A stretch of 64,000 nucleotides of DNA from Brachybacterium sp. YJGR34 (GCF_003347015.1 NZ_PNFB01000002.1:124001-188000), one strand, 5' to 3'; positions 1 to 8,555 are shown, counted from the stretch's first letter. Translations and numbers: made by a program. Notes: generated from the letters alone by a model not told the origin.

Positions 1-429
1 GGGCTCCTCGCCGCGCCGCTCCAGATGCACCTCGAGCGCGGAGGAGAGGGCGCTCGCGGGCGTCCCGGGCCGGGCGGACTCGGCCGCCGCGACGTCCTGA
101 CCGGGCAGCAGATCGCCGACCCGCCACACGCCCTCCTCGCGGTGGAGCAGGCTGCGCTCCCCGGTGCCCGAGGGGGCAGGGGCGGGTGCGTCGTCGCGGG
201 AGAAGGCGCTGGTGGGCGGGAGCGGAGCCGGGGCGTCGATCACGTGGATGCGCGAGACCCAGGACAGCGTGCCGTCTTCCTGCGCCGTGCAGTCCAGCTG
301 CTGCTCGACGCGGCGCCCGGGAGCGCCGTCCTCGGTGCTCTGGAGGGCGCCGGAGCCCTCCCAGCTGCCGATCAACCAGGCCAGCGGGTACAGGGGGCGG
401 GGGAGCGAGGGGTCGAGCGTGATGGGCAT
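1..429 (-). CDS. FABP-like/nitrobindin family protein, 3' end outside window
   Basis: The frame is open from the ATG at 429 to the window edge, giving the first 143 residues. It begins MPITLDPSLPRPLYPLAWLI and continues straight into GSWEGSG; this G-x-W-x-G-x-G near the N-terminus is the hallmark of the nitrobindin/THAP4-like heme-binding beta-barrel family (DUF1794), whose members bind heme and isomerise peroxynitrite. The usual length is about 160-200 residues, so roughly the last quarter is missing here. The conserved heme-ligand histidine lies near the C-terminus of the family and cannot be checked. It sits 16 bases downstream of a tiny membrane-peptide gene on the same strand, so it may be co-transcribed with it. 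The family call is by sequence pattern only. Confidence 0.8.
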   Translation of the reverse strand, partial: MPITLDPSLPRPLYPLAWLIGSWEGSGALQSTEDGAPGRRVEQQLDCTAQEDGTLSWVSRIHVIDAPAPLPPTSAFSRDDAPAPAPSGTGERSLLHREEGVWRVGDLLPGQDVAAAESARPGTPASALSSALEVHLERRGEEP

Positions 430-445
430 CGGTGCCGCTTCGGGC

Positions 446-547
446 TCAGCGGTCGAACAGACGGGTGACCACGAGGACGGCGAAGGCGAGCGTCCCGAGG
501 CCCACGAGCACGACGAGAGCGAGGAAGAACAGAGAGAGCGCGGACAT
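446..547 (-). CDS. 33-residue single-pass membrane peptide
   Basis: An ATG at 547 opens 33 codons ending in TGA at 446-448. The peptide is MSALSLFFLALVVLVGLGTL followed by AFAVLVVTRLFDR: one hydrophobic helix with a short basic/acidic tail, which looks like a designed transmembrane segment rather than random GC-rich translation. The next gene on the strand starts 16 bases beyond its stop, and the preceding one ends 37 bases before its start, so it fits neatly into a possible operon. No function can be assigned. It could be a chance frame; ribosome profiling or conservation would decide. Confidence 0.5.
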   Translation of the reverse strand: MSALSLFFLALVVLVGLGTLAFAVLVVTRLFDR

Positions 548-584
548 GCCGGCAGTCTATCGTCCCGCACCCCCGGCGGGGGCC

Positions 585-1334
585 TCAGGGCAGGAGCGTC
601 ACCACGAGGTGGGCGAGGACGCCCACGGTCGCGACCGGCACCGCGGCCACCGCGAGCGAGGGCACGGGCTCCTTCGCGACCAGGGAGGAGCCCACCAGCA
701 GATGGGCGCTGGCGGCGGCGATCGCGGTCACCAGGCCCACCGGGACCGCTAGCAGCGGCGAGATGCCCGCGAGCACCACCGCGAGCACGGCCGTCACGGC
801 GGTGCCGGCCACGGCGGACAGCGTGAAGCGCAGCCGGCCCGGCAGCGAGGTCGCGTCCAGCAGAAGGGTGGCCCCGAGCCCGGCGGCGATCGCCGTGATC
901 AGGCTCGTGCCGCCGTGCTCGACGGCATTGGCCTGGGCGATCACCCAGGTGGCGGCGAGGGCGGAGACGAACACCCCGGCCACGGTGCCCGTGAGGGAGG
1001 CGGTGAGCCCGCGACGGTCCCGACGCACCATCTGGTGCGCGAAGGAGGCGAAGACCCCGACGGCGCACACCATCACCACCGCGGAGATCGCGGGGACGCG
1101 CTCGGGGGCGACGATGCTCGCCAGGGCGCCGAGCACGCCGGCGGCGATCACCACGATCCGGGTCCCCAGGGCGGAGGGGAGCTCGAGCAGGGTCGGCCAG
1201 GCGATGCCGATCAGCAGCGCGAGCAGCGCGACGGCGAGGGCCATCAGCAGCGGGGACAGGGCCCCGGTGAGCGAGACCAGCATCAGGAGCAGGGCGAGGG
1301 CCGCCCCGAGGGGAGCGCGCTCGGGAGCGGTCAC
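585..1334 (-). CDS. multi-pass membrane protein of unknown function
   Basis: A 249-residue protein starting MTAPERAPLG with alternating long hydrophobic stretches of Ala/Val/Leu, about seven probable membrane helices, and one basic loop near residues 103-110 (RRDRRG). I see no motif for a transporter or enzyme family. It is the first gene of a leftward group (membrane protein, small membrane peptide, FABP-like protein) and is divergent from mshD, with about 170 bases between the two starts. Codon use is the same as in the neighbours. Confidence 0.7.
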   Translation of the reverse strand: MTAPERAPLGAALALLLMLVSLTGALSPLLMALAVALLALLIGIAWPTLLELPSALGTRIVVIAAGVLGALASIVAPERVPAISAVVMVCAVGVFASFAHQMVRRDRRGLTASLTGTVAGVFVSALAATWVIAQANAVEHGGTSLITAIAAGLGATLLLDATSLPGRLRFTLSAVAGTAVTAVLAVVLAGISPLLAVPVGLVTAIAAASAHLLVGSSLVAKEPVPSLAVAAVPVATVGVLAHLVVTLLP

Positions 1335-1399
1335 AGGTCCTCCCTCGCTGTCGAATCCGGTCCGTCCACACCGTCGCCGGAGAGCGGTCTGACGGGCGC

Positions 1400-1405
1400 T
1401 ACAGT
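1400..1405 (+). promoter_or_regulatory. candidate -10 box for mshD
   Basis: TACAGT fits the actinobacterial TANNNT -10 pattern about 100 bases upstream of the mshD start in the divergent spacer. No good -35 hexamer is seen at 16-18 bases upstream, so this is a weak call. Confidence 0.3.
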
Positions 1406-1507
1406 GTCAGTCTACGAGGGCCCGCAGGCTGCCACCTATTCGTCCCTCCTCGTGGCGCCCGCACGTGCCGTCGCAGCACCCCCACCGCCGAGTCCCGGAA
1501 GGACCTC

Positions 1508-2398
1508 ATGATCACGACGGCCGCTCTGACCCCGCCCCGGCGCGCAGCGGTCCGCTCCCTGGCCGAACTCGTCACGGCGCACGACGGCGCCGGCCCGCTG
1601 GACGAGGCCGCGCTGCTCGCCCTGGAGGACGATTCCGCCCTCCATCTGATCCTCGAGGATGCGTCCGCCGCGGGGCACCTGATCGGCTACGCGAGCGTGC
1701 TGACCGACGGCACGGTGCAGGGCATGGTGGACCCCGCGCAGCGGCGCCGCGGCCACGGCTCCGCGCTGCTCGCCGCGTCGCTCGAGCGTCGTCCCGACGC
1801 CGGCGTGTGGGCCCACGGCGCCCTGGAGGGGTCCCTCGCCTTCCTCGCCGCGGCCGGGCTGCACGAGACCCGTCGTCTGCTGACCCTGCGCCGCGCTCTC
1901 GGCGCGGATCATCCCGTGCCGCCCACCCCGTCCTCGACCCTCGAGGGGCTGATGCTGGACCGCTTCCGGGAGGACCGCGACGCGAGCGGCTGGGTGGCGG
2001 TCAACGCCCGCGCCTTCGCCGACCATCCCGAGCAGGGTGCGCTGACGGGCCAGGACCTCGCCCGGCGCCTGGACCAGCCCTGGTTCGACGCCCGGGACAT
2101 GCTGGTGGCGCGCCGCGGCGAAGAGCTCGTGGGGTTCGTCTGGGTCAAGCGGGAGCATCCCGGCGCCACCGCGGCCGACGCGGAGATCTACGTGGTCGCG
2201 ACCGACCCGTCGGTCCAGGGCCACGGCGTCGCCGCACAGCTGCTCGCGGCCTCCCTCGAACAGCTCGCGCAGGACGGCGTCCCCGGCGTGGAGCTCTACG
2301 TCGAGGCGGACAACACCGCGGCGCTGCGGCTGTACGAGCGCTGGGGCTTCGCCGTCTCGGGACGCGACGTGCAGATGCGCGCCGCGACCAGGGGCTGA
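1508..2398 (+). CDS. mshD: mycothiol synthase (tandem GNAT acetyltransferase)
   Basis: MshD acetylates Cys-GlcN-Ins with acetyl-CoA in the last step of mycothiol synthesis, in the cytoplasm. The 296-residue product has two GNAT folds: a shorter N-terminal one (acetyl-CoA loop QRRRGHG near residue 80) and a canonical C-terminal one with NARAFADHPEQG, the E-I-Y-V-V-A-T-D-P strand, the loop QGHGVA and the ending NTAALRLYERWGF. Length and the two-domain layout match the family (about 300 residues). It is followed after three bases by the mutT1-like gene and then by pst genes; mshD also lies next to a phosphate-transport gene in Mycobacterium tuberculosis. Its presence implies that the organism makes mycothiol. 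Confidence 0.93.
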   Translation: MITTAALTPPRRAAVRSLAELVTAHDGAGPLDEAALLALEDDSALHLILEDASAAGHLIGYASVLTDGTVQGMVDPAQRRRGHGSALLAASLERRPDAGVWAHGALEGSLAFLAAAGLHETRRLLTLRRALGADHPVPPTPSSTLEGLMLDRFREDRDASGWVAVNARAFADHPEQGALTGQDLARRLDQPWFDARDMLVARRGEELVGFVWVKREHPGATAADAEIYVVATDPSVQGHGVAAQLLAASLEQLAQDGVPGVELYVEADNTAALRLYERWGFAVSGRDVQMRAATRG

Positions 2399-2401
2399 TC
2401 C

Positions 2402-3346
2402 GTGCGCGTCGCCCCCGGCAGCCCGCCCCCCGTCCTCGCCGCCGGAGCCCTCGCCTGGCGCGAGAGCGCGGAAGGTCTCGAGGTGCTGCTGGTCCACCGT
2501 CCGCGCTATGACGACTGGTCGGTCCCCAAGGGGAAGCTCGACAAGGGGGAGACCTTCCCGGCGGCCGCCGTCCGCGAGGTGGCCGAGGAGACCGGATACC
2601 GGGTGCGGCTGCACCGGCCGCTGCCGGCCTCCGTCTACCTGCTGCCCGACGGTCGCACCAAGATCGTGCAGTACTGGTCGGCGACCGTGCGCGCCCAGGT
2701 CGCCCCCGGCCCCGCGGACGCGGGAGAGATCGACCAGGTGCGGTGGACGAGTCTGGAGGAGGCCGAGCACCTGGTCGCGCGGCAGAGCGACAAGGTGACG
2801 CTGGGGTCGTTGCGCCGTTACCTGGAGGCCGACGAGCTCGCGACGGTCCCGATCATCGTCCAGCGCCACGGCGCGGCGCTGTCGCGATCGAAGTGGCGCA
2901 AGGGCGAGGGGAGCCGCCCGCTGAACTCCAAGGGCAGGAAGCAGGCCAAGGCGCTGCCCGCCCTGCTGGACGCCTTCGATCCGGCGACCGTGGTGAGCAG
3001 CCCTTGGCAGCGCTGCCTGTCCACCGTGGAGCCGCTGGCGCGGATCGAGGGGCTGAAGGTCCGCACCAAGTACGAGCTCACCGAAGCGGGGCATGCCGAG
3101 CGTCCCTCCCGCGCCGCCGCGGTGATGGACCGAGTCCTGCGGGAGGCGCGGCCGACGGTCGTGTGCACCCATCGACCCGTGCTGCCGACGGTGATCGAGG
3201 CGGTGCGCGCGGTGTCCCAGCAGGGCGCCTCGCTCGAGCTGCCGCGGACGGACCCGTATCTCGCCGCGGGGGAGGCGATCATGCTGCACACGACGCGGCA
3301 GGGGACGGTGGTGGCGGTCGAACGCCACCTGCCGAACATCGGCTGA
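2402..3346 (+). CDS. mutT1: Nudix hydrolase with C-terminal histidine phosphatase domain (MutT1 type)
   Basis: A 314-residue two-domain enzyme. The N-terminal half carries a complete Nudix box (G-x5-E-x7-R-E-x2-E-E-x-G) in GKLDKGETF...REVAEETGY, residues about 40-62. The C-terminal half, from about residue 150, is a histidine phosphatase domain with the catalytic RHG (QRHGAALS) and a later CTHRPVLP segment for the second histidine. This fusion is typical of actinobacterial MutT1, which hydrolyses 8-oxo-(d)GTP and diadenosine polyphosphates. The start is GTG, three bases after the mshD stop, with AGGGG as a possible ribosome site overlapping the end of mshD, so translation is likely coupled. 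Substrate is inferred from the family. Confidence 0.88.
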   Translation: MRVAPGSPPPVLAAGALAWRESAEGLEVLLVHRPRYDDWSVPKGKLDKGETFPAAAVREVAEETGYRVRLHRPLPASVYLLPDGRTKIVQYWSATVRAQVAPGPADAGEIDQVRWTSLEEAEHLVARQSDKVTLGSLRRYLEADELATVPIIVQRHGAALSRSKWRKGEGSRPLNSKGRKQAKALPALLDAFDPATVVSSPWQRCLSTVEPLARIEGLKVRTKYELTEAGHAERPSRAAAVMDRVLREARPTVVCTHRPVLPTVIEAVRAVSQQGASLELPRTDPYLAAGEAIMLHTTRQGTVVAVERHLPNIG

Positions 3347-3429
3347 GCGCCGCCGGACGCGACGGCGCGTCGACCGCGTCCCGGACCGGACGGGACGCCC
3401 CCGGGAACGGGGAGGAGAAGGAGCGAAGG

Positions 3430-4029
3430 ATGAGCAGTCTGCAGGGAGGGGGCCTTCCCGGCCGCCGCGACGACGCGGGCGGCGGCGCGCCGCACGCCGC
3501 CGATCCGTACGGCCTCGGAGCGGACCCCTACGCGGCTCCGGACCCCTACGCGGCTCCGGACCCCTATGCGGCCGCGGATCCCTCTGCGCAGCCGTCCCCC
3601 GGTGCTCCCGTGGACCCCTACGCGGTCGCTCCGCCGCAGAGCGCGGGCTTCGGCCCCGAGTTCGGCGCGGACGCCGCCGCGGCCGGCCCGTACGGCGGGG
3701 CGGCGCCCGTCGAGGGCGTGGTCCCGGGAGCGTATGGGCCGTACGTGCCGTACGTTCCCCCGCCGAGCTCGGGCAGTGCCATCGCCTCGCTCGTGCTGGG
3801 CCTCGTCGCGCTGGTCCTGTGCGGCGGTCTCACCGCCCCCGTCGGCATCGTGTTCGCGGCCAAGGGGATGCGGGAGACGGCACCCGGCGCGATGCCGCCC
3901 CGGAGCGGCCGCGGACTCGCCATCGCGGGGCTGGTGCTGTCCCTGGTGGGACTGATCCCGCTGCTGGTCACCCTGGTCTACGCGGTGATGATCGTGGTGA
4001 TGATCGTGGTGGAGGCCGGCGCGGTGTGA
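3430..4029 (+). CDS. DUF4190-type membrane protein with DPYAAP repeats
   Basis: A 199-residue protein starting at ATG 3430, preceded by AGGAG elements (GGAGGAGAAGGAG). The N-terminal half is low-complexity and rich in Gly, Pro, Asp and Tyr with three near-identical DPYAAP units; the C-terminal 80 residues hold two membrane helices of the DUF4190 type (SGSAIASLVLGLVALVLCGG, then AIAGLVLSLVGLIPLLVTL) separated by a short basic loop. Such proteins are common in Actinobacteria with no known biochemical role; the disordered head faces the cytoplasm in most predictions. A longer in-frame upstream extension exists but overlaps the mutT1 coding region and has no ribosome site. Confidence 0.8.
   Translation: MSSLQGGGLPGRRDDAGGGAPHAADPYGLGADPYAAPDPYAAPDPYAAADPSAQPSPGAPVDPYAVAPPQSAGFGPEFGADAAAAGPYGGAAPVEGVVPGAYGPYVPYVPPPSSGSAIASLVLGLVALVLCGGLTAPVGIVFAAKGMRETAPGAMPPRSGRGLAIAGLVLSLVGLIPLLVTLVYAVMIVVMIVVEAGAV
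3523..3576 (+). repeat. three 18-bp direct repeats inside the DUF4190-type gene
   Basis: Units at 3523-3540, 3541-3558 and 3559-3576. The first two are identical (GACCCCTACGCGGCTCCG) and the third has diverged at three positions. They encode the DPYAAP/DPYAAA repeats, so copy number can change without a frameshift. Confidence 0.85.
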
Positions 4030-4124
4030 CCCGTCCGTGACCGGAACTGTGACCTGATCGTGAGTCCGTTCTGACCTGGGGTGACAGGGCCCTGAGAGGC
4101 CTGTTCACCTGCTGTTCACACGCG
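4026..4124 (+). promoter_or_regulatory. PHO-box array (PhoP/PhoB-type operator) upstream of pstS
   Basis: The clearest unit is a direct repeat of two 11-mers, GTTCACCTGCT (4103-4113) and GTTCACACGCG (4114-4124), matching the GTTCACC direct-repeat PHO box of Streptomyces. Upstream, GTGACC-like words recur at 4026, 4037, 4049, 4060 (GTGAGT), 4071 (CTGACC) and 4081 (GTGACA), in steps of 10-12 bases, so the same helical phase continues back to the stop codon of the preceding gene. This indicates control by the phosphate-starvation response regulator. Confidence 0.75.
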
Positions 4125-4151
4125 GGCGGGCGGCGTGTCATCTGCCCTCCC

Positions 4152-4157
4152 TAGCGT
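4152..4157 (+). promoter_or_regulatory. candidate -10 box of the pst operon
   Basis: TAGCGT lies 28 bases after the last PHO-box unit and 62 bases before the pstS start, placing the PHO box over the -35 region as expected for an activated promoter. Confidence 0.45.
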
Positions 4158-4219
4158 CACCGTGTCAGACCTCCTCAGCTGGACAAACCCGCGGGCCCTC
4201 GGCCCCGAAAGGACACGCA

Positions 4220-5365
4220 GTGAACGTTCGCAAGAACAAGCTCGTCTCGCTCGCCGCGCTCGGCCTGACCGCCGGTCTCACCCTGGCCGCCTGCGGCGGA
4301 AGCTCCGACAACGGCTCCGGCGACGGGGCGGGTTCGGACAACGGCGGCGCCGCCGCTGCCGGCGGCTACGCGGAGCTGACCGGGAACCTCGCGGGCTCCG
4401 GCGCGTCCTCCACCCAGAACGCCCAGACCGCCTGGACCGAGACCTTCATGGGCCTGGTCGGCGCCGAGGGCGGCGACCTGACGGTCACCTACGACCCCAC
4501 CGGCTCCGGCACCGGCCGTGAGCAGTTCCTCAACGGCGAGGTCAAGTTCGCCGGCTCCGACGCCGCCCTGGGCGAGGAGGAGCTCGAGGCCTCCACCGAG
4601 GTGTGCAACGGCGAGCAGGCCGTGGACCTGCCCCTGTACATCTCCCCGATCGCCGTCGTGTTCAACATCGAGGGCGTCGACTCGCTGAACCTCACCCCGG
4701 AGGTCATCGGCGGCATCTTCGCCGGCGACATCACCAACTGGAACGACCCGGCCATCGCCGAGTCCAACCCGGACGCGGAGCTGCCGGACCTCGACATCGT
4801 CCCGGTGCACCGCTCGGACGACTCGGGCACCACCGAGAACTTCACCGAGTACCTCTCGGAGACCGCTCCCGATGCGTGGACCCACGGTCCCATCGAGACC
4901 TGGCCCATCCCCGGCGGCCAGTCCGGTGACGGCACCTCCGGTCTGATCTCCACCGTCGAGGGCGGCAACGGCACCATCGGCTACGCCGACGCCTCGCAGG
5001 CCGGCAACCTCGGCGTCGCCGCCATCCAGGTGGGCGAGGAGTTCGTCGAGTACAGCGCCGACGCCGCCGCCAAGGCCGTCGACGTCTCCCCGCGCGCCGA
5101 GGGCCGCGCGGAGAACGACATCGTCTTCGAGCTGGACCGCACCACCACCGAGGAGGGCGTGTACCCGATCGTGCTCGTCTCCTACCTCGTGGTCTGCGGC
5201 TCCTACTCCGACGCCGCCGAGGGCGAGGCCGTGAAGTCCTACGCCTCCTACATCACCTCCCAGGAGGGGCAGCAGCTCTCGGCCGAGATGGCCGGCTCCG
5301 CGCCGCTGACCCAGGAGCTCTCCGACGAGGTCCAGGGCGTCATCGAGGGCATCAGCGTCGGCTGA
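4220..5365 (+). CDS. pstS: phosphate-binding lipoprotein PstS
   Basis: The extracytoplasmic solute receptor of the high-affinity phosphate ABC importer. The 381-residue protein starts at GTG 4220 after a GAAAGGA ribosome site. It has a lipoprotein signal peptide ending in the lipobox LAAC (Cys25), then a Ser/Gly/Asp-rich linker. Phosphate-contacting motifs are present: GSGASSTQ near residue 56, DPTGSGTGREQF near 92 and SDDSGTTENF near 197, and the region FAGDITNWNDPAI is typical of PstS. It is the first gene of pstSCAB and is preceded by the PHO-box array. A 124-base spacer with a hairpin separates it from pstC. Confidence 0.96.
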   Translation: MNVRKNKLVSLAALGLTAGLTLAACGGSSDNGSGDGAGSDNGGAAAAGGYAELTGNLAGSGASSTQNAQTAWTETFMGLVGAEGGDLTVTYDPTGSGTGREQFLNGEVKFAGSDAALGEEELEASTEVCNGEQAVDLPLYISPIAVVFNIEGVDSLNLTPEVIGGIFAGDITNWNDPAIAESNPDAELPDLDIVPVHRSDDSGTTENFTEYLSETAPDAWTHGPIETWPIPGGQSGDGTSGLISTVEGGNGTIGYADASQAGNLGVAAIQVGEEFVEYSADAAAKAVDVSPRAEGRAENDIVFELDRTTTEEGVYPIVLVSYLVVCGSYSDAAEGEAVKSYASYITSQEGQQLSAEMAGSAPLTQELSDEVQGVIEGISVG

Positions 5366-5380
5366 TCCTGACAACCGGCA

Positions 5381-5425
5381 CACGGGCGTGCCGCCGGGTC
5401 CGAGCGGCTCGGCGGCATTCCCGTG
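5381..5425 (+). terminator. pstS-pstC intergenic hairpin
   Basis: Outer arms CACGGG (5381-5386) and CCCGTG (5420-5425) enclose inner arms TGCCGCCG (5389-5396) and CGGCGGCA (5410-5417), with 2-base internal bulges and a 13-base loop. There is no U-run, so it may act as a partial terminator or as an mRNA 3'-end stabiliser that lets the receptor be made in excess over the permease. Confidence 0.5.
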
Positions 5426-5489
5426 TCCAGGCGTCCTCGCCCGGACGCCCCCCATCCCACCGGCCCCGTGAGCTCTGAGGAAGGTCCCA

Positions 5490-6452
5490 ATGAGCACGAC
5501 CGACGTCGCGCCGGACGCCCCGCCGTCCGCGCCCGATCCCTGGCAGAACAGCCGCCGCCGCTTCGGCGACTCGCTCTTCTCCTACCTGAGCATCGGCTCC
5601 GGCCTGCTCATCTTCGTCACCCTCGCCGCCGTGGCGATCTTCCTCACGAGCGAGTCGATGCCGGCGATCCTGGCCAGCCAGGAGTTCTCCGGCACCGCGG
5701 ACTTCTCCCTGGTGGACACGACGCTCCCGCTGGTCTTCGGAACGGTGCTGGCCGCCGCCATCGCGCTGATCATCGCGATCCCGATCGCCGTCGGCATCGC
5801 ACTGTTCATCTCGCACTTCGCCCCGCGGCGCCTCGCGGCCGGGCTGGGCTACATGATCGACCTGCTCGCCGCCGTGCCCTCGGTGGTCTACGGCCTGTGG
5901 GGCGGGATCTGGCTGGTCCCCAAGCTCGAGCCGCTGTACGTCTTCCTCAACACCTACCTGGGGTGGATCCCGTTCTTCGGCGGCGATCCGACGGCGCCCA
6001 TGCGCAACCTCGCCTCCGCCTCCGTGGTGCTCGCCGTGATGGTCCTGCCGATCATCACCGCGGTCTCCCGCGAGGTCTTCCTGCAGACCCCGCGTCTGCA
6101 GGAGGAGGCGGCGCTCGCGCTCGGCGCGACCCGCTGGGAGACCATCCGGACCGTTGTGCTGCCCTTCGGCCGCGGCGGCGTCGTCGCCGCCTCGATGCTG
6201 GGGCTGGGCCGCGCCCTCGGCGAGACGATGGCCGTGCTGATGATCCTCGCCCCGGGCGCCACCTTCTCCCTCCACATCCTCGAGGTGGGGCGTCACCAGT
6301 CGATCGCGGCGAACATCGCCTCGAAGCAGGCGGAGGCCGCCGGCGTGGACATGTCCCTGCTCATCTTCACCGGCCTGGTGCTGTTCGTCCTGACGTTCAT
6401 CATCAACGCCATCGCCCGGTGGATCGTCGCCCGCAGCGGCCCCAAGGCCTGA
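5490..6452 (+). CDS. pstC: phosphate ABC transporter permease PstC
   Basis: A 320-residue inner-membrane permease with six expected helices, a cytoplasmic N-terminal segment, and the binding-protein-dependent transport signature EEAALALGATRWETIRTVVL (the EAA loop that contacts PstB). The segment AVPSVVYGLWGGIWLVP is typical of PstC. The start ATG has an AGGAAGG ribosome site. It ends nine bases before pstA and is surely in the same transcript. Confidence 0.96.
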   Translation: MSTTDVAPDAPPSAPDPWQNSRRRFGDSLFSYLSIGSGLLIFVTLAAVAIFLTSESMPAILASQEFSGTADFSLVDTTLPLVFGTVLAAAIALIIAIPIAVGIALFISHFAPRRLAAGLGYMIDLLAAVPSVVYGLWGGIWLVPKLEPLYVFLNTYLGWIPFFGGDPTAPMRNLASASVVLAVMVLPIITAVSREVFLQTPRLQEEAALALGATRWETIRTVVLPFGRGGVVAASMLGLGRALGETMAVLMILAPGATFSLHILEVGRHQSIAANIASKQAEAAGVDMSLLIFTGLVLFVLTFIINAIARWIVARSGPKA

Positions 6453-6461
6453 GAGGTACCC

Positions 6462-7622
6462 ATGAGCTCCCCCACGACTGCGAAGGCTCCCACCATGCGT
6501 TCGGCCGACGAGCGCCGTCTGCCCTGGTACCACCTGATCTACACCGGCCTGGCCGGCCTGGTGGTCGCGATCGCCGTGCTCGCCATCGTCGACGCCCTCT
6601 CGGTCGCCAGCGCGATCCTGCTGGGCTTCGTGCTGCACCTGCTGTTCGGCTGGGCGTACTCCCTGCTGCGCGAGGGCCCGCGCTGGGCAATGGACCGCCT
6701 GGTCACCCTCCTGATCATCGGTGCCTTCGCGATCGCGATGTTCCCGCTGGTCTCCCTGCTGTGGGAGGTCGTCAGCCGCGGTATGACGCGCGTGCTCGCC
6801 GCAAAGCCCACCCCGTTCGCCTTCTGGACCACCGACATGTCCGGGATCATCGGCGGCGCCGATGCCGGCGGCGTGTTCCACGCGATCGCGGGAACGCTGC
6901 TGATCACCCTGTGGGCCTCGATCATCTCGATCCCGGTGGGCCTGTTCACCGCGATCTTCCTGGTCGAGTACGCCGACCAGGGCTGGAAGCGGACGCTGGG
7001 CCGGGGCGTGACCTTCCTGGTCGACGTCATGACCGGCATCCCCTCGATCGTGGCGGGCCTGTTCGGCCTCGCCCTGTTCATCGCCTTCATGCCGGACCAG
7101 AGCGTGCGCATGGGCATCATGGGCGCGGTCGCGCTGTCGCTGCTGATGATCCCCACCGTGGTCCGCAACAGCGAGGAGATGCTCCGCCTGGTCCCGATGG
7201 ACCTGCGCGAGGCCTCCTACGCGCTGGGCGTGCCGAAGTGGCTCACGATCGTCAAGGTGGTGCTGCGCACCGCGATCGCCGGCCTCACCACCGGCGTCAC
7301 CCTCGCGATCGCCCGTGTCATCGGCGAGACCGCGCCGCTGCTGCTGACCGTGGGCATGGTGACCTCGATCAACTGGAACATGTTCGACGGACGCATGGCG
7401 ACCCTGCCGACGTTCATCAACCAGCAGTACCGCAACGGCAACGCCAACTGCATGAACGAGACGGTCACCAACCCGATCAACCAGGAGGTGTACGCCTGCT
7501 CGGTCACGACCAACATCGACCGCGCCTGGGCGGCCGCCTTCACCCTGATCGTCATCGTGATGGTGCTCAACATCGTCGCCCGTCTGATCAGCCACTACTT
7601 CTCCCCGAAGCTCAGCCGCTGA
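6462..7622 (+). CDS. pstA: phosphate ABC transporter permease PstA
   Basis: A 386-residue permease partner of PstC. Features include [16 protein letters not shown], the EAA-type loop [20 protein letters not shown], and GETAPLLLT, all typical of PstA. It is longer than usual (about 300 residues) because of an N-terminal region with about three additional hydrophobic segments (residues 26-110) before the transport domain; such extended PstA proteins occur in Actinobacteria. Near the C-terminus lies a polar insert with two cysteines ([19 protein letters not shown]) that probably faces the outside and could form a disulfide. The start ATG is preceded by GAGAGGTACCC. Confidence 0.95.
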   Translation: MSSPTTAKAPTMRSADERRLPWYHLIYTGLAGLVVAIAVLAIVDALSVASAILLGFVLHLLFGWAYSLLREGPRWAMDRLVTLLIIGAFAIAMFPLVSLLWEVVSRGMTRVLAAKPTPFAFWTTDMSGIIGGADAGGVFHAIAGTLLITLWASIISIPVGLFTAIFLVEYADQGWKRTLGRGVTFLVDVMTGIPSIVAGLFGLALFIAFMPDQSVRMGIMGAVALSLLMIPTVVRNSEEMLRLVPMDLREASYALGVPKWLTIVKVVLRTAIAGLTTGVTLAIARVIGETAPLLLTVGMVTSINWNMFDGRMATLPTFINQQYRNGNANCMNETVTNPINQEVYACSVTTNIDRAWAAAFTLIVIVMVLNIVARLISHYFSPKLSR

Positions 7623-7650
7623 GCTGTCGCCCCACGCGAAAGGACATCTG

Positions 7651-8436
7651 ATGGCAGCCCCTCAGCCCATCAACGTCGAGGACCTCAACATCTACTACGG
7701 GGACTTCCTGGCCGTGGAAGGCGTCACCGTCCAGATCCGACCCCGCTCCGTGACGGCCCTGATCGGCCCCTCCGGCTGCGGGAAGTCCACCTTCCTGCGC
7801 ACCCTGAACCGCATGCACGAGGTCATCCCCGGTGCCTACGCCGAGGGCAAGGTCGAGATCGACGGCCAGGACATCTACGACCAGCGCGTGGACCCGGTCA
7901 ACGTGCGCCGCCGCGTCGGCATGGTCTTCCAGAAGGCGAACCCCTTCCCGACCATGTCGATCCGCGACAACGTGCTCGCCGGCGTGAAGCTCAACAATCG
8001 CCGCATCTCGAAGTCCGCGGCCGATGACCTGGCCGAGAACGCCCTGCGCGGCGCCAACCTCTGGAACGAGGTCAAGGACCGCCTCGACAAGCCCGGCATG
8101 GGTCTCTCCGGCGGCCAGCAGCAGCGCCTGTGCATCGCCCGCACCATCGCGGTGAAGCCGGACGTGGTGCTCATGGACGAACCCTGCTCGGCCCTGGACC
8201 CGATCTCGACCCTCGCGATCGAGGACCTCATCCACGAGCTGAAGGAGGAGTACACGATCGTGATCGTCACGCACAACATGCAGCAGGCCTCGCGGGTCTC
8301 CGATCGCACCGGCTTCTTCAACATCGCGGGCACCGGCAAGCCCGGACATCTCATCGAGATCGACGACACCGAGAAGATGTTCACCAACCCCGAGAACTCG
8401 CAGACCGAGGACTACATCTCCGGCCGCTTCGGCTGA
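7651..8436 (+). CDS. pstB: phosphate ABC transporter ATP-binding protein PstB
   Basis: A 261-residue ATPase of the phosphate importer. Walker [10 protein letters not shown] (about residue 38), Q-loop [12 protein letters not shown], signature LSGGQQQRL, Walker [14 protein letters not shown] and the switch histidine in VTHNMQQA are all intact; the Q-loop sequence PNPFP/ANPFP is specific to PstB. The ribosome site is GAAAGGA. It closes the pst operon; no phoU follows directly, so PhoU must be elsewhere if present. Confidence 0.97.
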   Translation: MAAPQPINVEDLNIYYGDFLAVEGVTVQIRPRSVTALIGPSGCGKSTFLRTLNRMHEVIPGAYAEGKVEIDGQDIYDQRVDPVNVRRRVGMVFQKANPFPTMSIRDNVLAGVKLNNRRISKSAADDLAENALRGANLWNEVKDRLDKPGMGLSGGQQQRLCIARTIAVKPDVVLMDEPCSALDPISTLAIEDLIHELKEEYTIVIVTHNMQQASRVSDRTGFFNIAGTGKPGHLIEIDDTEKMFTNPENSQTEDYISGRFG

Positions 8437-8482
8437 CCCCGCGGGCGGGCGGGTGGCCGGGGCGTGGCGAGCGCGGGCCGCA

Positions 8483-8499
8483 GGTCCGCGGTGCGGACC
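8483..8499 (+). terminator. candidate terminator hairpin after pstB
   Basis: GGTCCGC-GGT-GCGGACC is a perfect 7-bp stem with a 3-base loop, 46 bases after the pstB stop. There is no U-tract, as usual in this GC-rich sequence. Confidence 0.4.
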
Positions 8500-8555
8500 G
8501 CCTGAGCCCGGGGCGTGCGTGCCCTGGTCGCGGCGGAACGAGGACGGGTCCGTGC

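Noticed and set aside
2743-3429. Possible N-terminal extension of the DUF4190-type protein upstream of 3430
   Set aside because: It lies out of frame over mutT1 coding sequence and the ATG at 3430 has a good ribosome site.
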